Positions 46,577-54,838 of a stretch of DNA of 64,000 bases are shown in pieces. The stretch is taken from positions 1 to 64,000 of the forward strand of contig NZ_SNAQ03000018.1 in NCBI RefSeq assembly GCF_004375085.3, read 5' to 3'. The notes beneath the pieces are model-generated. The model ran no database searches and was not told the DNA's origin. It saw nothing but the letters and a program-made list of their open reading frames with translations. Source of the DNA: Lewinella sp. W8. Lineage in GTDB: Bacteria > Bacteroidota > Bacteroidia > Chitinophagales > Saprospiraceae. Numbering within the stretch: the first letter of the stretch is position 1; every line of letters starts with the position of its first letter. The position numbers were made by a program, and so were the translations under genes.

Positions 46577-48313
46577 CTAGAAAACACCAAACAAAAAGCA
46601 TAAAAAAATGTAAAGCAGTACCATACCTATGGTAGCAAGGATAGCAACTTTTCGCTTTTCCCGCTTTTCTTTATCACTGATTTTTCTCTTCACCGATGGT
46701 GACGGTGATGTTACTGTAACTTTTTTCTTGTCGAAGTTGACATTTTTTTCCAGTTTTTTAGTATTAGTAGTAAGAACTACCGTTGCTTTTTTGCGACTAC
46801 CGGTGTGTTGAACCCCGGGCGAAACCTTCTTCTTACTTGGTTTAATGACGATCTTATTTCTGTCTTCCGGCCCCTTCACTACTTCTACAGTAGATTGCTT
46901 TTTTTGTGGTGGTGGGTCATTGGTTCTCTTTTTGGAATCTGGAATTTTTACTACTCGCCCAGATTCTTCCGCAGTTTTGGCTGCCGAGAGTAATCGTTTT
47001 ACCTCTTGGTTTTCCGCATCCAGTAGGTGAGCCTGGGCTAGTTGAGTAATAGCGGTACGATAATCCCGAATCCTGTAGGCTTCCTTCCCCAAATTCAGGA
47101 AAGAGTTAAAGTTCAATTTTCGGTTACAAATATCAATTTGCTTTTCAATCTCTTCGATTGTTGGGATGAAGTTGGGATGTTTAGGGATATAGTTATGCTG
47201 ACACTTCCTCAACTCAACTTGCGCTTGTCTGTATTTTTCTTTACGCAACAGCGTAATCGCTTTATTGTAGGCAGCAGCATAATTCATACGGCATTCATCA
47301 ACCATTTCTTCGTGCTCTGCACGTTTTTTTCGGTCCTCCAGTTCTTCTTTTTGCCGATTAAGGATTTGCCGGATTCTGGCTCGGGCATTATTGGCGAATT
47401 CGCTCTCTCCGTGATGGGTGATGAATATTTCGTAATCGTCTAGCGTATTTCTTCGGCGAGCAACATTCCAAGCTTTCCGGGCGCGCACTCTTCTAATTGC
47501 TTCCCGAGCGTCGGCTATAAAATTCCCGTTGGGGTATACTTTAATGTATTCCTCCAAGTCCTCAATTTCACCCTTAGCTAGAGCTCCATTCCAAAGATCC
47601 TCTTCGCTGAGTTTCCGGCGAAAGTAAAATTCTCCACCATTGTCTCGAGAATTGCGCAACCGACCCTCCATCGGCTCCTGTTGCTTACCCAAGTGACGAA
47701 CCGTCCTACTTACGTCAGCAATCATTGCGGTTGCGCTTACTTCTTCTTCCATATTCCCTTTAAGAAAATCAATAACTCCCTTGGCAAAAGGACTATTCTC
47801 TCCTTGCGGGCCATCGACGACATTTTCAATTCGTCCGGAGGTGAAAACACGCCGCGAAGGATAAGCATATCCGTGCCCTTCACCTCTAATCTGTTCTACT
47901 AAGGCCCCGGAGAAACAAGAGTCCACCATCAAAAAGAGATGGTGCGCCTTGATTTGATGCATATACTTAATCAGATTAGAGTTAGAGATATAATCTGTGA
48001 CCTTTCCCATTCTTCCGTCTACCGTCACCCAGTAGCCTTCCTTAACTTCTTCTCGGTAGTAACCGTGGCCAGAATAATAAACTATCAGGTTGTCCTCCTT
48101 TTCGATAGTTTTGATTAATTCAACAAACTTAGCATCGATACCTTCCTCGGTCGCCTCACCGTTGATGACCCGATGAACGCAGTCCGCATTAAATTGATAA
48201 AGAGTAGTCAATACATCTACTACTTCTTCTGCGTCACGGACTGAATTATTTAGTCGCGGATGATGCTCGTACTGATCAATAGCGATGATAAGAAGGTAAT
48301 TCTTTCCGTTCAT
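46577..48313 (-). CDS. Caspase-family peptidase (C14) with C-terminal membrane anchor
   Basis: The ATG at 48313 gives 578 residues; a TTG two codons earlier is less likely. The metacaspase/caspase fold occupies about 1-235, with the catalytic dyad His83 in YYSGHGYY and Cys133 in VDSCFSG, both intact. The middle is helical, with a repeat of the YPNGxF type (about 255-270) and a TPR-like stretch (about 330-440). The tail is basic and low-complexity, containing NKIVIKPSKKK. A terminal hydrophobic helix (last 22 residues) anchors the protein with the protease domain in the cytoplasm. It is the last gene of the operon and the likely effector. Confidence 0.9.
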   Translation of the reverse strand: MNGKNYLLIIAIDQYEHHPRLNNSVRDAEEVVDVLTTLYQFNADCVHRVINGEATEEGIDAKFVELIKTIEKEDNLIVYYSGHGYYREEVKEGYWVTVDGRMGKVTDYISNSNLIKYMHQIKAHHLFLMVDSCFSGALVEQIRGEGHGYAYPSRRVFTSGRIENVVDGPQGENSPFAKGVIDFLKGNMEEEVSATAMIADVSRTVRHLGKQQEPMEGRLRNSRDNGGEFYFRRKLSEEDLWNGALAKGEIEDLEEYIKVYPNGNFIADAREAIRRVRARKAWNVARRRNTLDDYEIFITHHGESEFANNARARIRQILNRQKEELEDRKKRAEHEEMVDECRMNYAAAYNKAITLLRKEKYRQAQVELRKCQHNYIPKHPNFIPTIEEIEKQIDICNRKLNFNSFLNLGKEAYRIRDYRTAITQLAQAHLLDAENQEVKRLLSAAKTAEESGRVVKIPDSKKRTNDPPPQKKQSTVEVVKGPEDRNKIVIKPSKKKVSPGVQHTGSRKKATVVLTTNTKKLEKNVNFDKKKVTVTSPSPSVKRKISDKEKREKRKVAILATIGMVLLYIFLCFLFGVF

Positions 48314-48342
48314 ATTCAAGAAGTTTTAGTTTTAAAGCCGAA

Positions 48343-50325
48343 TTACACTAAATCATCTAAATAATCTTTGATCCGATCGAAAACCTGACCCCGGCCATCC
48401 GCGTTAACTCCGGCAAAAACAATTGTTTGGTCCTTGACCGATATTTGATCTATGAGGCCAATCAATTGATGTGTAATGTAGGTCCGTGCGGTAGAGTAGC
48501 GTTCGGGTTGGATAATTCCACCAACATATTGGTTTTTGATGGCACGGAACCTCTGCATTATTAGCACTAATTGGCTATTGAGATTCAGATCAAATCCTTT
48601 AAGAAAGGATTTTAACTCGTCCATGACTTCTTGTATCCGATCTTCGGCAAGAAGTTCTCGCATGCGTTCCAAATCTATAGTTTCGTGGGAGTCGTTCATT
48701 TTTACAATATCGAAAACGTTCTCTATCTCAACATTCTCGTTCTTTACTTGCACTTCCTTATCCCATACACAGATCGATTTTTGCCGTTCACCAAAATTCT
48801 CGGTATTAATTTTGGCCGTCACTTTCACGAGTAGCTTATACTGCCCGATTCTTTGGGGAACAATATTGTATCGCCAGAAAGTATAGTCCCGGGTTGCGAT
48901 CAACTGTTCGACCATTGTTTCTGAAGTGATTTTGAAATTACTACCCCCGCCTACTTCTTCTAAAGCAACAACCATAACTCGACTAATTTTGATGTCGTGG
49001 CTGTCAGAAGACTCGAGATCCATTCCCACCGAGAGAATTTCTTGTTTCAGCTCATACGGAGCAATTCTTATTTCACAGGTGTAGCCTTGGCCAATTTGCA
49101 TGCGACGAGGAATCTGGCAAAGTAACTTTCCGTTCAACAATTCGTCATTATCATCTCCCCCATTGGGCTCCTGCATATAAAGAGGTTTGGCCGTCTTCGG
49201 CTTATTAATAATAATCTGGGATCGAATGTCTTCTTTAGATAAATCCTTTGCATCGGGTTGAATGACAAGCCTTCTTTTTGACGGAGATTTAGAGGTGGGA
49301 ATATTAGAAGTGTCGGGAAGGCTAATGATGGTGCTTTCTCCGCCCCCTTTAGTCTTCCGATCTGCAGCCTGGCGAATGGCCTCGATACGTTGGTTAGCCT
49401 GTTCAACGTAGGCGCTGGTCTCATGAAGAATGATAAAGTTCCGGTATGCTCTGATCGTGTCTTCAGCCTGGGCATCATGCCATGCAGCTTCGGAAAGAAG
49501 CGTGGAATGTATCATGTGAGCCGTACTGGCGTATTTACCGTCAGGAAAATCGAGCATATACTTAAGCAAGGACGCCTTGGTAGGTTTAGCAGAAATGTGC
49601 TGCCACATCAAATCTTCTTCCGTCACCCCCTCAATGATCCAGTCGTTATCGTTGAGCTCGAAATAGACAGGTTTCAGCTCTCGGTAGTATTGCCCCAGGT
49701 AATCCACCCCACTTTGGAGCAATTCCCGCATGCTAAGTCGTTCACGGGCGTGGCGTTTCAGATAATCAATCAGCGGGTCTACGAAATGATGGGAGGCTTT
49801 TTCTTCGTCGGTTTGGGAACCATGGCTATACCCAGTGGTCAGGAGTTGAAAAGTATTGATACCGTTATCCTGGTAACTACGGAGCTGTTGAATGATGGAG
49901 GGGGTAATAATGGCGTTTGCCAGCAAGCAGACGTTTTCAGCCTTCAAATCCCGCAGATAAATAGTGGCCAGGTTGGTGCTACTAATGTTATGGCTAATCC
50001 CTTCACTAGAACCATCGTATGGGATCAGGTAAGATTCGTTATTGACCTCGCGGTAAAAACTCTGCCCACTGAAAATAATCAACAAACTGTCCTCCGCCTT
50101 AAGCCGATTACGCAACTGGAGAAAAGCCTGATCAATGGCTTCTTCGGTAGCGTCTTCGTTGTAAAGCTCCGTAATGTCAGCATCGTTGAAAGTATAGTGC
50201 TTGGTGATAAAATTAACAAGCTTTTTTACGTTTTGCACCGTATCTCGCAATGGCGTCACCCTATGATCACGGTAACGATCAATAGCGATGACCAGCATAT
50301 AACTTTTTCCTAAGTGGTGCTTCAT
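48343..50325 (-). CDS. Catalytically dead caspase homologue with EAD-like C-terminus
   Basis: The ATG at 50325 gives 660 residues (MKHHLGKSYML). Residues 1-235 align with the neighbouring caspase, but the His position is Gln88 (FSGQSFY) and the Cys motif VDSC is replaced by A-N-A-I (Ile139). It therefore cannot act as a Cys protease. Next come a DFPDGKY repeat (about 262-270), a linker with SQIIINKPK, and a beta-sandwich (about 405-530, C.IP.RM.IG...CEIRIAP). The C-terminal helical domain (about 560-640: MRELLAEDRIQEVMDEL, LIMQRFRAIKNQYVGGII) resembles effector-associated death-like adaptor domains (EAD10/11). It likely acts as a regulator or adaptor of the active caspase, 29 nt downstream. 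Confidence 0.85.
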   Translation of the reverse strand: MKHHLGKSYMLVIAIDRYRDHRVTPLRDTVQNVKKLVNFITKHYTFNDADITELYNEDATEEAIDQAFLQLRNRLKAEDSLLIIFSGQSFYREVNNESYLIPYDGSSEGISHNISSTNLATIYLRDLKAENVCLLANAIITPSIIQQLRSYQDNGINTFQLLTTGYSHGSQTDEEKASHHFVDPLIDYLKRHARERLSMRELLQSGVDYLGQYYRELKPVYFELNDNDWIIEGVTEEDLMWQHISAKPTKASLLKYMLDFPDGKYASTAHMIHSTLLSEAAWHDAQAEDTIRAYRNFIILHETSAYVEQANQRIEAIRQAADRKTKGGGESTIISLPDTSNIPTSKSPSKRRLVIQPDAKDLSKEDIRSQIIINKPKTAKPLYMQEPNGGDDNDELLNGKLLCQIPRRMQIGQGYTCEIRIAPYELKQEILSVGMDLESSDSHDIKISRVMVVALEEVGGGSNFKITSETMVEQLIATRDYTFWRYNIVPQRIGQYKLLVKVTAKINTENFGERQKSICVWDKEVQVKNENVEIENVFDIVKMNDSHETIDLERMRELLAEDRIQEVMDELKSFLKGFDLNLNSQLVLIMQRFRAIKNQYVGGIIQPERYSTARTYITHQLIGLIDQISVKDQTIVFAGVNADGRGQVFDRIKDYLDDLV

Positions 50326-50335
50326 AGATAGTGGT

Positions 50336-51649
50336 CTAATTTTTAAGTCGTACGATAACGTCCGTGCGCAGGTCTTCAACGTTAGGATCGTTGATGATTT
50401 CGAAAGAAAATTCCGCCTGTTGTAAGCCCAGCGCATCACTGATGGCCTTCAGTTTAGCTAGTTCCAGTTTGCGCGTGGTCATTTGCCCCGACTCAATCAC
50501 TTCCTTTTTAGGTGGGTTTCGCTGGCTTCTTTGGCCGGTACCATCGTAGTATTCCAGCGTAAGCTTTTTATCAGCAACAAACTCAGTACTGATGTTTTCT
50601 GACCAATAGGAGATCTCCTCGTAAGTCGTGTGGCGCAGGGTGACGTGCTCGACCTTTTGCTCTTTGAGTAATGGGACCAGAATATCACTTACCAGATGCG
50701 TAAACCGCTGAACCTCTGGGGCATTCTCCATTAAATAGTCATAGCCGTAGTCAGTAAAAGAAAAGCGCACATTTCCGTCCTCCATTTTTACGGCTTTTAC
50801 CCCAAGTAAATCGTTCCACTCTTCATCCTTCCCGAAGCGGATTATCTTGTCATTAATTTCTGGCATCACGTCGAATACTTGCAAGTAGTTCTCGGGAAAG
50901 TCGAGTGAAATTTTATACTCCAAAAGTGGCCCTGGAGGACCGGTATTATTCTTAACTTCTTGAAAGTTAAATAATACTCTCGCAGTGCCTTGGTTAAACA
51001 GACCACTATCGTGATTGGCTAATCTATCCTGAATGCGGGCCAGCCGGTACAATGACTCGTCTAGTCTAGTTTCCAATACTTCGTCCACGCCAAACTTTCT
51101 TTCCTCAATATCAATTCCGTTGTAGGTGTAACGAAGAATAATGTCCTTTTTTAAACCTGTCACCTTAAAGTTGGCTGGTTGTCTCCTCAATCGACTTTCG
51201 TCGATTCGACAATTGACGGAAATAGCCATGACCTGGAAGTAATCTGGGTTATTCAGATGGTTGATTAGTTTGCCTATTCGTGCGACAAATTCGTCAATTT
51301 CAACTCCATTTTGAGTATCGCTTGGGTCTTTAAGACTGATGCTGTAGAATTGAGGAAAGGAGTAACCGTTAGGAGAGACAGGTTTGACCACCTCTGTTTC
51401 AACGTCTGCCCCCTTTGCGGAAAGCTTATTCTCTGACTTATCCGCCTGCCTGGCTTTTCTTTTTCGCTTTGCATCCAGCTGTTCCTGCTCAGAGGAACTC
51501 GGCTTTAGTGCTTTTTCCTGATGGACAAGGGTATCGACCGGCACCGAATCTCGCGGTACAGTAAACGAGGCAAAAGCAGGTGCCGGGGTCAGACAGCCAA
51601 CTAATAAGATCAATACCCAACTAAAGTGGAGCTGTTTAACATAAATCAT
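50336..51649 (-). CDS. Hypothetical exported protein or lipoprotein of the conjugation/caspase operon
   Basis: This 437-residue protein has an N-terminal signal. LLVGC (Cys19) suggests a lipoprotein, while PAFAS further on could be a type I cleavage site. A Lys/Arg-rich linker (60-75) leads to a mixed alpha/beta C-terminal part without a recognised domain. It lies between the vWA-FHA gene and the pseudo-caspase gene with gaps of 9 and 10 nt, so it belongs to the operon. Function unknown. Confidence 0.75.
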   Translation of the reverse strand: MIYVKQLHFSWVLILLVGCLTPAPAFASFTVPRDSVPVDTLVHQEKALKPSSSEQEQLDAKRKRKARQADKSENKLSAKGADVETEVVKPVSPNGYSFPQFYSISLKDPSDTQNGVEIDEFVARIGKLINHLNNPDYFQVMAISVNCRIDESRLRRQPANFKVTGLKKDIILRYTYNGIDIEERKFGVDEVLETRLDESLYRLARIQDRLANHDSGLFNQGTARVLFNFQEVKNNTGPPGPLLEYKISLDFPENYLQVFDVMPEINDKIIRFGKDEEWNDLLGVKAVKMEDGNVRFSFTDYGYDYLMENAPEVQRFTHLVSDILVPLLKEQKVEHVTLRHTTYEEISYWSENISTEFVADKKLTLEYYDGTGQRSQRNPPKKEVIESGQMTTRKLELAKLKAISDALGLQQAEFSFEIINDPNVEDLRTDVIVRLKN

Positions 51650-51658
51650 TGTCCTTAT

Positions 51659-54163
51659 TTATTTCCGAGTGATGGTGATTTGGTTACGAATTTTGGCTGT
51701 TTCTTGGGCCGATCGGGTAACCTTCTTCGCCCCCGGTTTATTGATGGTGATATTACCGGAGGCCTCTTCTTCTTCGGTTTTAGACACGAAGCGTAGGCGA
51801 GTGAAGTTGTTTTTACCTAGTACGATATCGTTGCCGTTGCGGAGAGCTGCCGGGCCAGTAATCCAGCGTCCTTCGACCTGCACATCGCCATCCTGTGGAT
51901 CAATATACACTTTTCCCCTTTCCGAGTATAGCCGGGCGTGGTGCTCCATGATGGAATTGTCCTGGTAGCTCCACTTGATGTACACTCGGTTTTTCGGGTG
52001 GCTACCGATCAGGATATAGTCGATATTAGAGTCTTTGAGCCATTTGCTTAGTGGACTCACCCAGGCCGAAAATTTGGCTGGAGCGAGACACTGTAACTCA
52101 TAGGAACTCAGGTGGCTAACCACCGCAAATAAAGTATAGCCAAGGATGGCTCCATAGCATACGTAGCTGATCACCAAAATCAAGTCTGCCGGAAAAGATT
52201 CCGGCAAAAAAGTACGGATGGCAAAATAAACGTGAAAGGCCACAACACTTGCCAGAGCCCCACCCAGGATTCCGCCCATAAGTTCGATACTGGAGAAAAG
52301 GCTGACCACTAGCCCCATCATAGTACCGAAAATCATCCAGCTCACCAGTTCTCCGATGTATTTGATGGGAATGAACTTAGCAATTAAGGTAGACTCGACA
52401 AAGAATATCAGGTAACTCAAGACCATCCCGATCAATACCCGAATAAGAATCCGGCCAAGATTGAATTTACGAGACTGGCCCATTTCTTCCACGGTTGCCA
52501 GGGCTCCGATGATTCCTACGCCGAGACAAACCCCCACTTTCGTCTGGTTAACCACTGAGTTGGCGATGGAGTAATCCTGGTCCTTATCCAGCACCCCAAC
52601 GATGAAGTCGGTGTAACTACTTAGATCGAAGGAAGTGAGATATGCCTGAAATAACCACGCCAGAAAGCCCCCGAAAGCCCCGAACCACAACCACCGCATT
52701 TTGGGGAAATTAAAGCTGGAGGCAAACATGTTCCCAGCTTTGGTTTGTAGCTGGAACAGCTCGGCGTATTCGGCTACGTGCCCCCGTCGGGCTTCGGTGG
52801 CGTTATAATATTTCCACGACTGAAGGCTCATCATCTTGTCACCTTTTTCGTTGATGACGACCATATCATGGTCCTCGTATTCGTCGTGGGTTAGCGGGTC
52901 TCGCATTACCCGATTTTCTTGTTTGACCGTATGGTAGGGTCGAATGTGTTTTCGCTTAAAACTCAAGTTGTTCAAAATCGGGATCAGGAAGGAAATAACC
53001 ATGAAAATTAGCACTAGGATGGCCAGGCCAATCAGTAAGCCAACCGTAAAACTAGAAGACTGAGTTTGATTTTGCTTATTCCGCAAATCGAGCGGCTTGA
53101 TGGAAGACCCCAGAACGATATCCTTCGTGGCAAAAATTTTATTTGCTCCATTCCGGGTGTCCGTTACCCTGAAGGTTATTTTCTCCGGTCCAAAAAGATA
53201 GTTTGGAGACACAGTAAGTGAATAATTTGGTCCGGATATTCTGCGGGCCACGGCCTCAAACATGCGAGTGATGGAAGAGGGTAACTCACCATACATACTG
53301 GCGTCATCTTGGTTGGTGGTTGCGCTGGCTAGTTCTCGCAAAAAATGACGATCAACTCCCTGACCGAATCCCACGGGATATATCTGCAAGGTAGAATCGT
53401 ATCTCGCTACGTGGTCATACACCTCTTGCGCTGAAAGCAGACTGTAAATAGGGTTATTGCCATAGTAGTTGGTGTTACTGCGTTTCACATCGTTCTTACC
53501 GTCGGTCAGTAGTACCAATACCTTTTGACCCGGAAGCTCTCCCAATTCCGTAGTTTTTTCCACTACAGCCCGGTAAAGATCGGTATCGAAGGATGTCCCG
53601 TTTGGCAGCATGGCCTTTACCGGGCCGATACGGGCTTTGAAATTATACTTTGTCACCGGTTGGGTGGCAAAGACGCTATCATGGAAGAAAGCGTAACGCG
53701 TATCCGCATTTTGCAGAAAATCCTTTTTCAATACAGCTTCCATGGCAGCTTTTGCCTCCTCCAGGGGCTGGGAGTGCATACTGCCACTGAGGTCGAGTAA
53801 GAAAAGTACCGTAAGGGGTGCCTCCTTTTTGGAGCCACTGATTTCCGCCTCACCGGTGGCGTCAATTGCCTGCAAGTTACGAGACTGCCATTTAGCACGG
53901 TGGTAGTCAACAGTTCCTGTTTCGCTAAAAACCACTGATAAAAAACTGTCCGTCTTCCCTACCTGTGGCATTGTTTTAAATAGATTGAACCCGTCCTTAT
54001 CGAATGCGCGCAGGTCGAGTTGTAAGGTTCTATTTTCTTCGTGTGGGGTAATTTTGATGATCTCAAGGGTATCGCTCTGGGCGGACAAACGAGGACCAGC
54101 GGCGATGGTCCATATAATGAGTACTAAAAAGCTTAGACGAAAATGGCTTCTGAAATGTCCCAT
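51659..54163 (-). CDS. Envelope protein: periplasmic vWA, seven membrane helices, cytoplasmic FHA
   Basis: The ATG at 54163 gives 834 residues. A signal peptide ends near RLSAQ. The vWA domain (about 117-310) has an intact MIDAS (Asp124, Ser126, Ser128 in DLSGS) and a LLTDGKND motif. One membrane helix (SSSFTVGLLIGLAILVLIFM) is followed by a basic cytoplasmic segment and six more helices. The C-terminal FHA-like domain has IGSHPKN, IMEHHARLY and LRNGNDIVLG elements. The extreme tail carries ITINKPGAKK and ITITRK. The predicted topology puts vWA outside and FHA inside. It may sense an envelope ligand and recruit phosphorylated or operon partners. Confidence 0.87.
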   Translation of the reverse strand: MGHFRSHFRLSFLVLIIWTIAAGPRLSAQSDTLEIIKITPHEENRTLQLDLRAFDKDGFNLFKTMPQVGKTDSFLSVVFSETGTVDYHRAKWQSRNLQAIDATGEAEISGSKKEAPLTVLFLLDLSGSMHSQPLEEAKAAMEAVLKKDFLQNADTRYAFFHDSVFATQPVTKYNFKARIGPVKAMLPNGTSFDTDLYRAVVEKTTELGELPGQKVLVLLTDGKNDVKRSNTNYYGNNPIYSLLSAQEVYDHVARYDSTLQIYPVGFGQGVDRHFLRELASATTNQDDASMYGELPSSITRMFEAVARRISGPNYSLTVSPNYLFGPEKITFRVTDTRNGANKIFATKDIVLGSSIKPLDLRNKQNQTQSSSFTVGLLIGLAILVLIFMVISFLIPILNNLSFKRKHIRPYHTVKQENRVMRDPLTHDEYEDHDMVVINEKGDKMMSLQSWKYYNATEARRGHVAEYAELFQLQTKAGNMFASSFNFPKMRWLWFGAFGGFLAWLFQAYLTSFDLSSYTDFIVGVLDKDQDYSIANSVVNQTKVGVCLGVGIIGALATVEEMGQSRKFNLGRILIRVLIGMVLSYLIFFVESTLIAKFIPIKYIGELVSWMIFGTMMGLVVSLFSSIELMGGILGGALASVVAFHVYFAIRTFLPESFPADLILVISYVCYGAILGYTLFAVVSHLSSYELQCLAPAKFSAWVSPLSKWLKDSNIDYILIGSHPKNRVYIKWSYQDNSIMEHHARLYSERGKVYIDPQDGDVQVEGRWITGPAALRNGNDIVLGKNNFTRLRFVSKTEEEEASGNITINKPGAKKVTRSAQETAKIRNQITITRK

Positions 54164-54174
54164 AATAAATTGAT

Positions 54175-54837
54175 TCAAGAGAAGAAAGCTAGCAGGTCTT
54201 TCCAGGAAAATACGGCACTTACGGCCGCACCCGTTGCAACTTCTTTGGAGGAATAAAATTGAGCAGTATCTCGCCCGGTGTTCAAGCCGGTTTGGTCGGC
54301 CAGTGTGGAAAAAATTCCCGTATCCCAACGAGGGGTATGTGGATCCAATACGAGCGCTATCTGGTACGGATGACGAAAAAATGGCAGATGCGTGCGGTTT
54401 ACGTCGGTTGTGGACAAATATGGTCCATGACCGGGGTGTGTATGAAACCACCCGACGATGAGTCCAGGCCGATCGGAAGTTCCTGCCTCATAGGCCTGAC
54501 GTATTGCGTCGCTAACGACCAAAAGGGAATTGTTGGCAAAATCGACCTCTCTGAAGGGCTGAAAGCGGTCCACGTACACCACGCAGTCATCGCTAGTTGC
54601 AACGTAGCCTAGCAAGAGCCCACCCACTTCCGGCGAGGCCCCGTCTTCCCGGACACTTTGCGCCGCCCAGTCACCAATGGCATGCGCCGCTTCGTTGGTA
54701 AAATGACAAGCAGTCACGTAAGTACTTTGCCAGCGCGAGCGGAGATTGACGCACCGGTACTCTTCAGAAGAAAGGGGAGGGGTTCTTTCCAAAGTGGAAC
54801 GGCGCTGTTTTATAATGATGTGCGGTCGGTCCTTCAT
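54175..54837 (-). CDS. JAMM/MPN metallopeptidase (deubiquitinase-like)
   Basis: This 220-residue protein is a stand-alone JAB1/MPN domain with a complete JAMM zinc site: Glu70 in PEVGG, then His132 and His134, with Ser142 and Asp145 in HTHPGHGPYLSTTD. Such proteins remove or mature ubiquitin-like tags. The N-terminus carries HIIIKQRR, one of the recurring operon motifs. The gene starts 1 nt after the stop of the larger JAMM gene, so the two proteases are coupled. Confidence 0.93.
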   Translation of the reverse strand: MKDRPHIIIKQRRSTLERTPPLSSEEYRCVNLRSRWQSTYVTACHFTNEAAHAIGDWAAQSVREDGASPEVGGLLLGYVATSDDCVVYVDRFQPFREVDFANNSLLVVSDAIRQAYEAGTSDRPGLIVGWFHTHPGHGPYLSTTDVNRTHLPFFRHPYQIALVLDPHTPRWDTGIFSTLADQTGLNTGRDTAQFYSSKEVATGAAVSAVFSWKDLLAFFS

Positions 54838-54838
54838 A

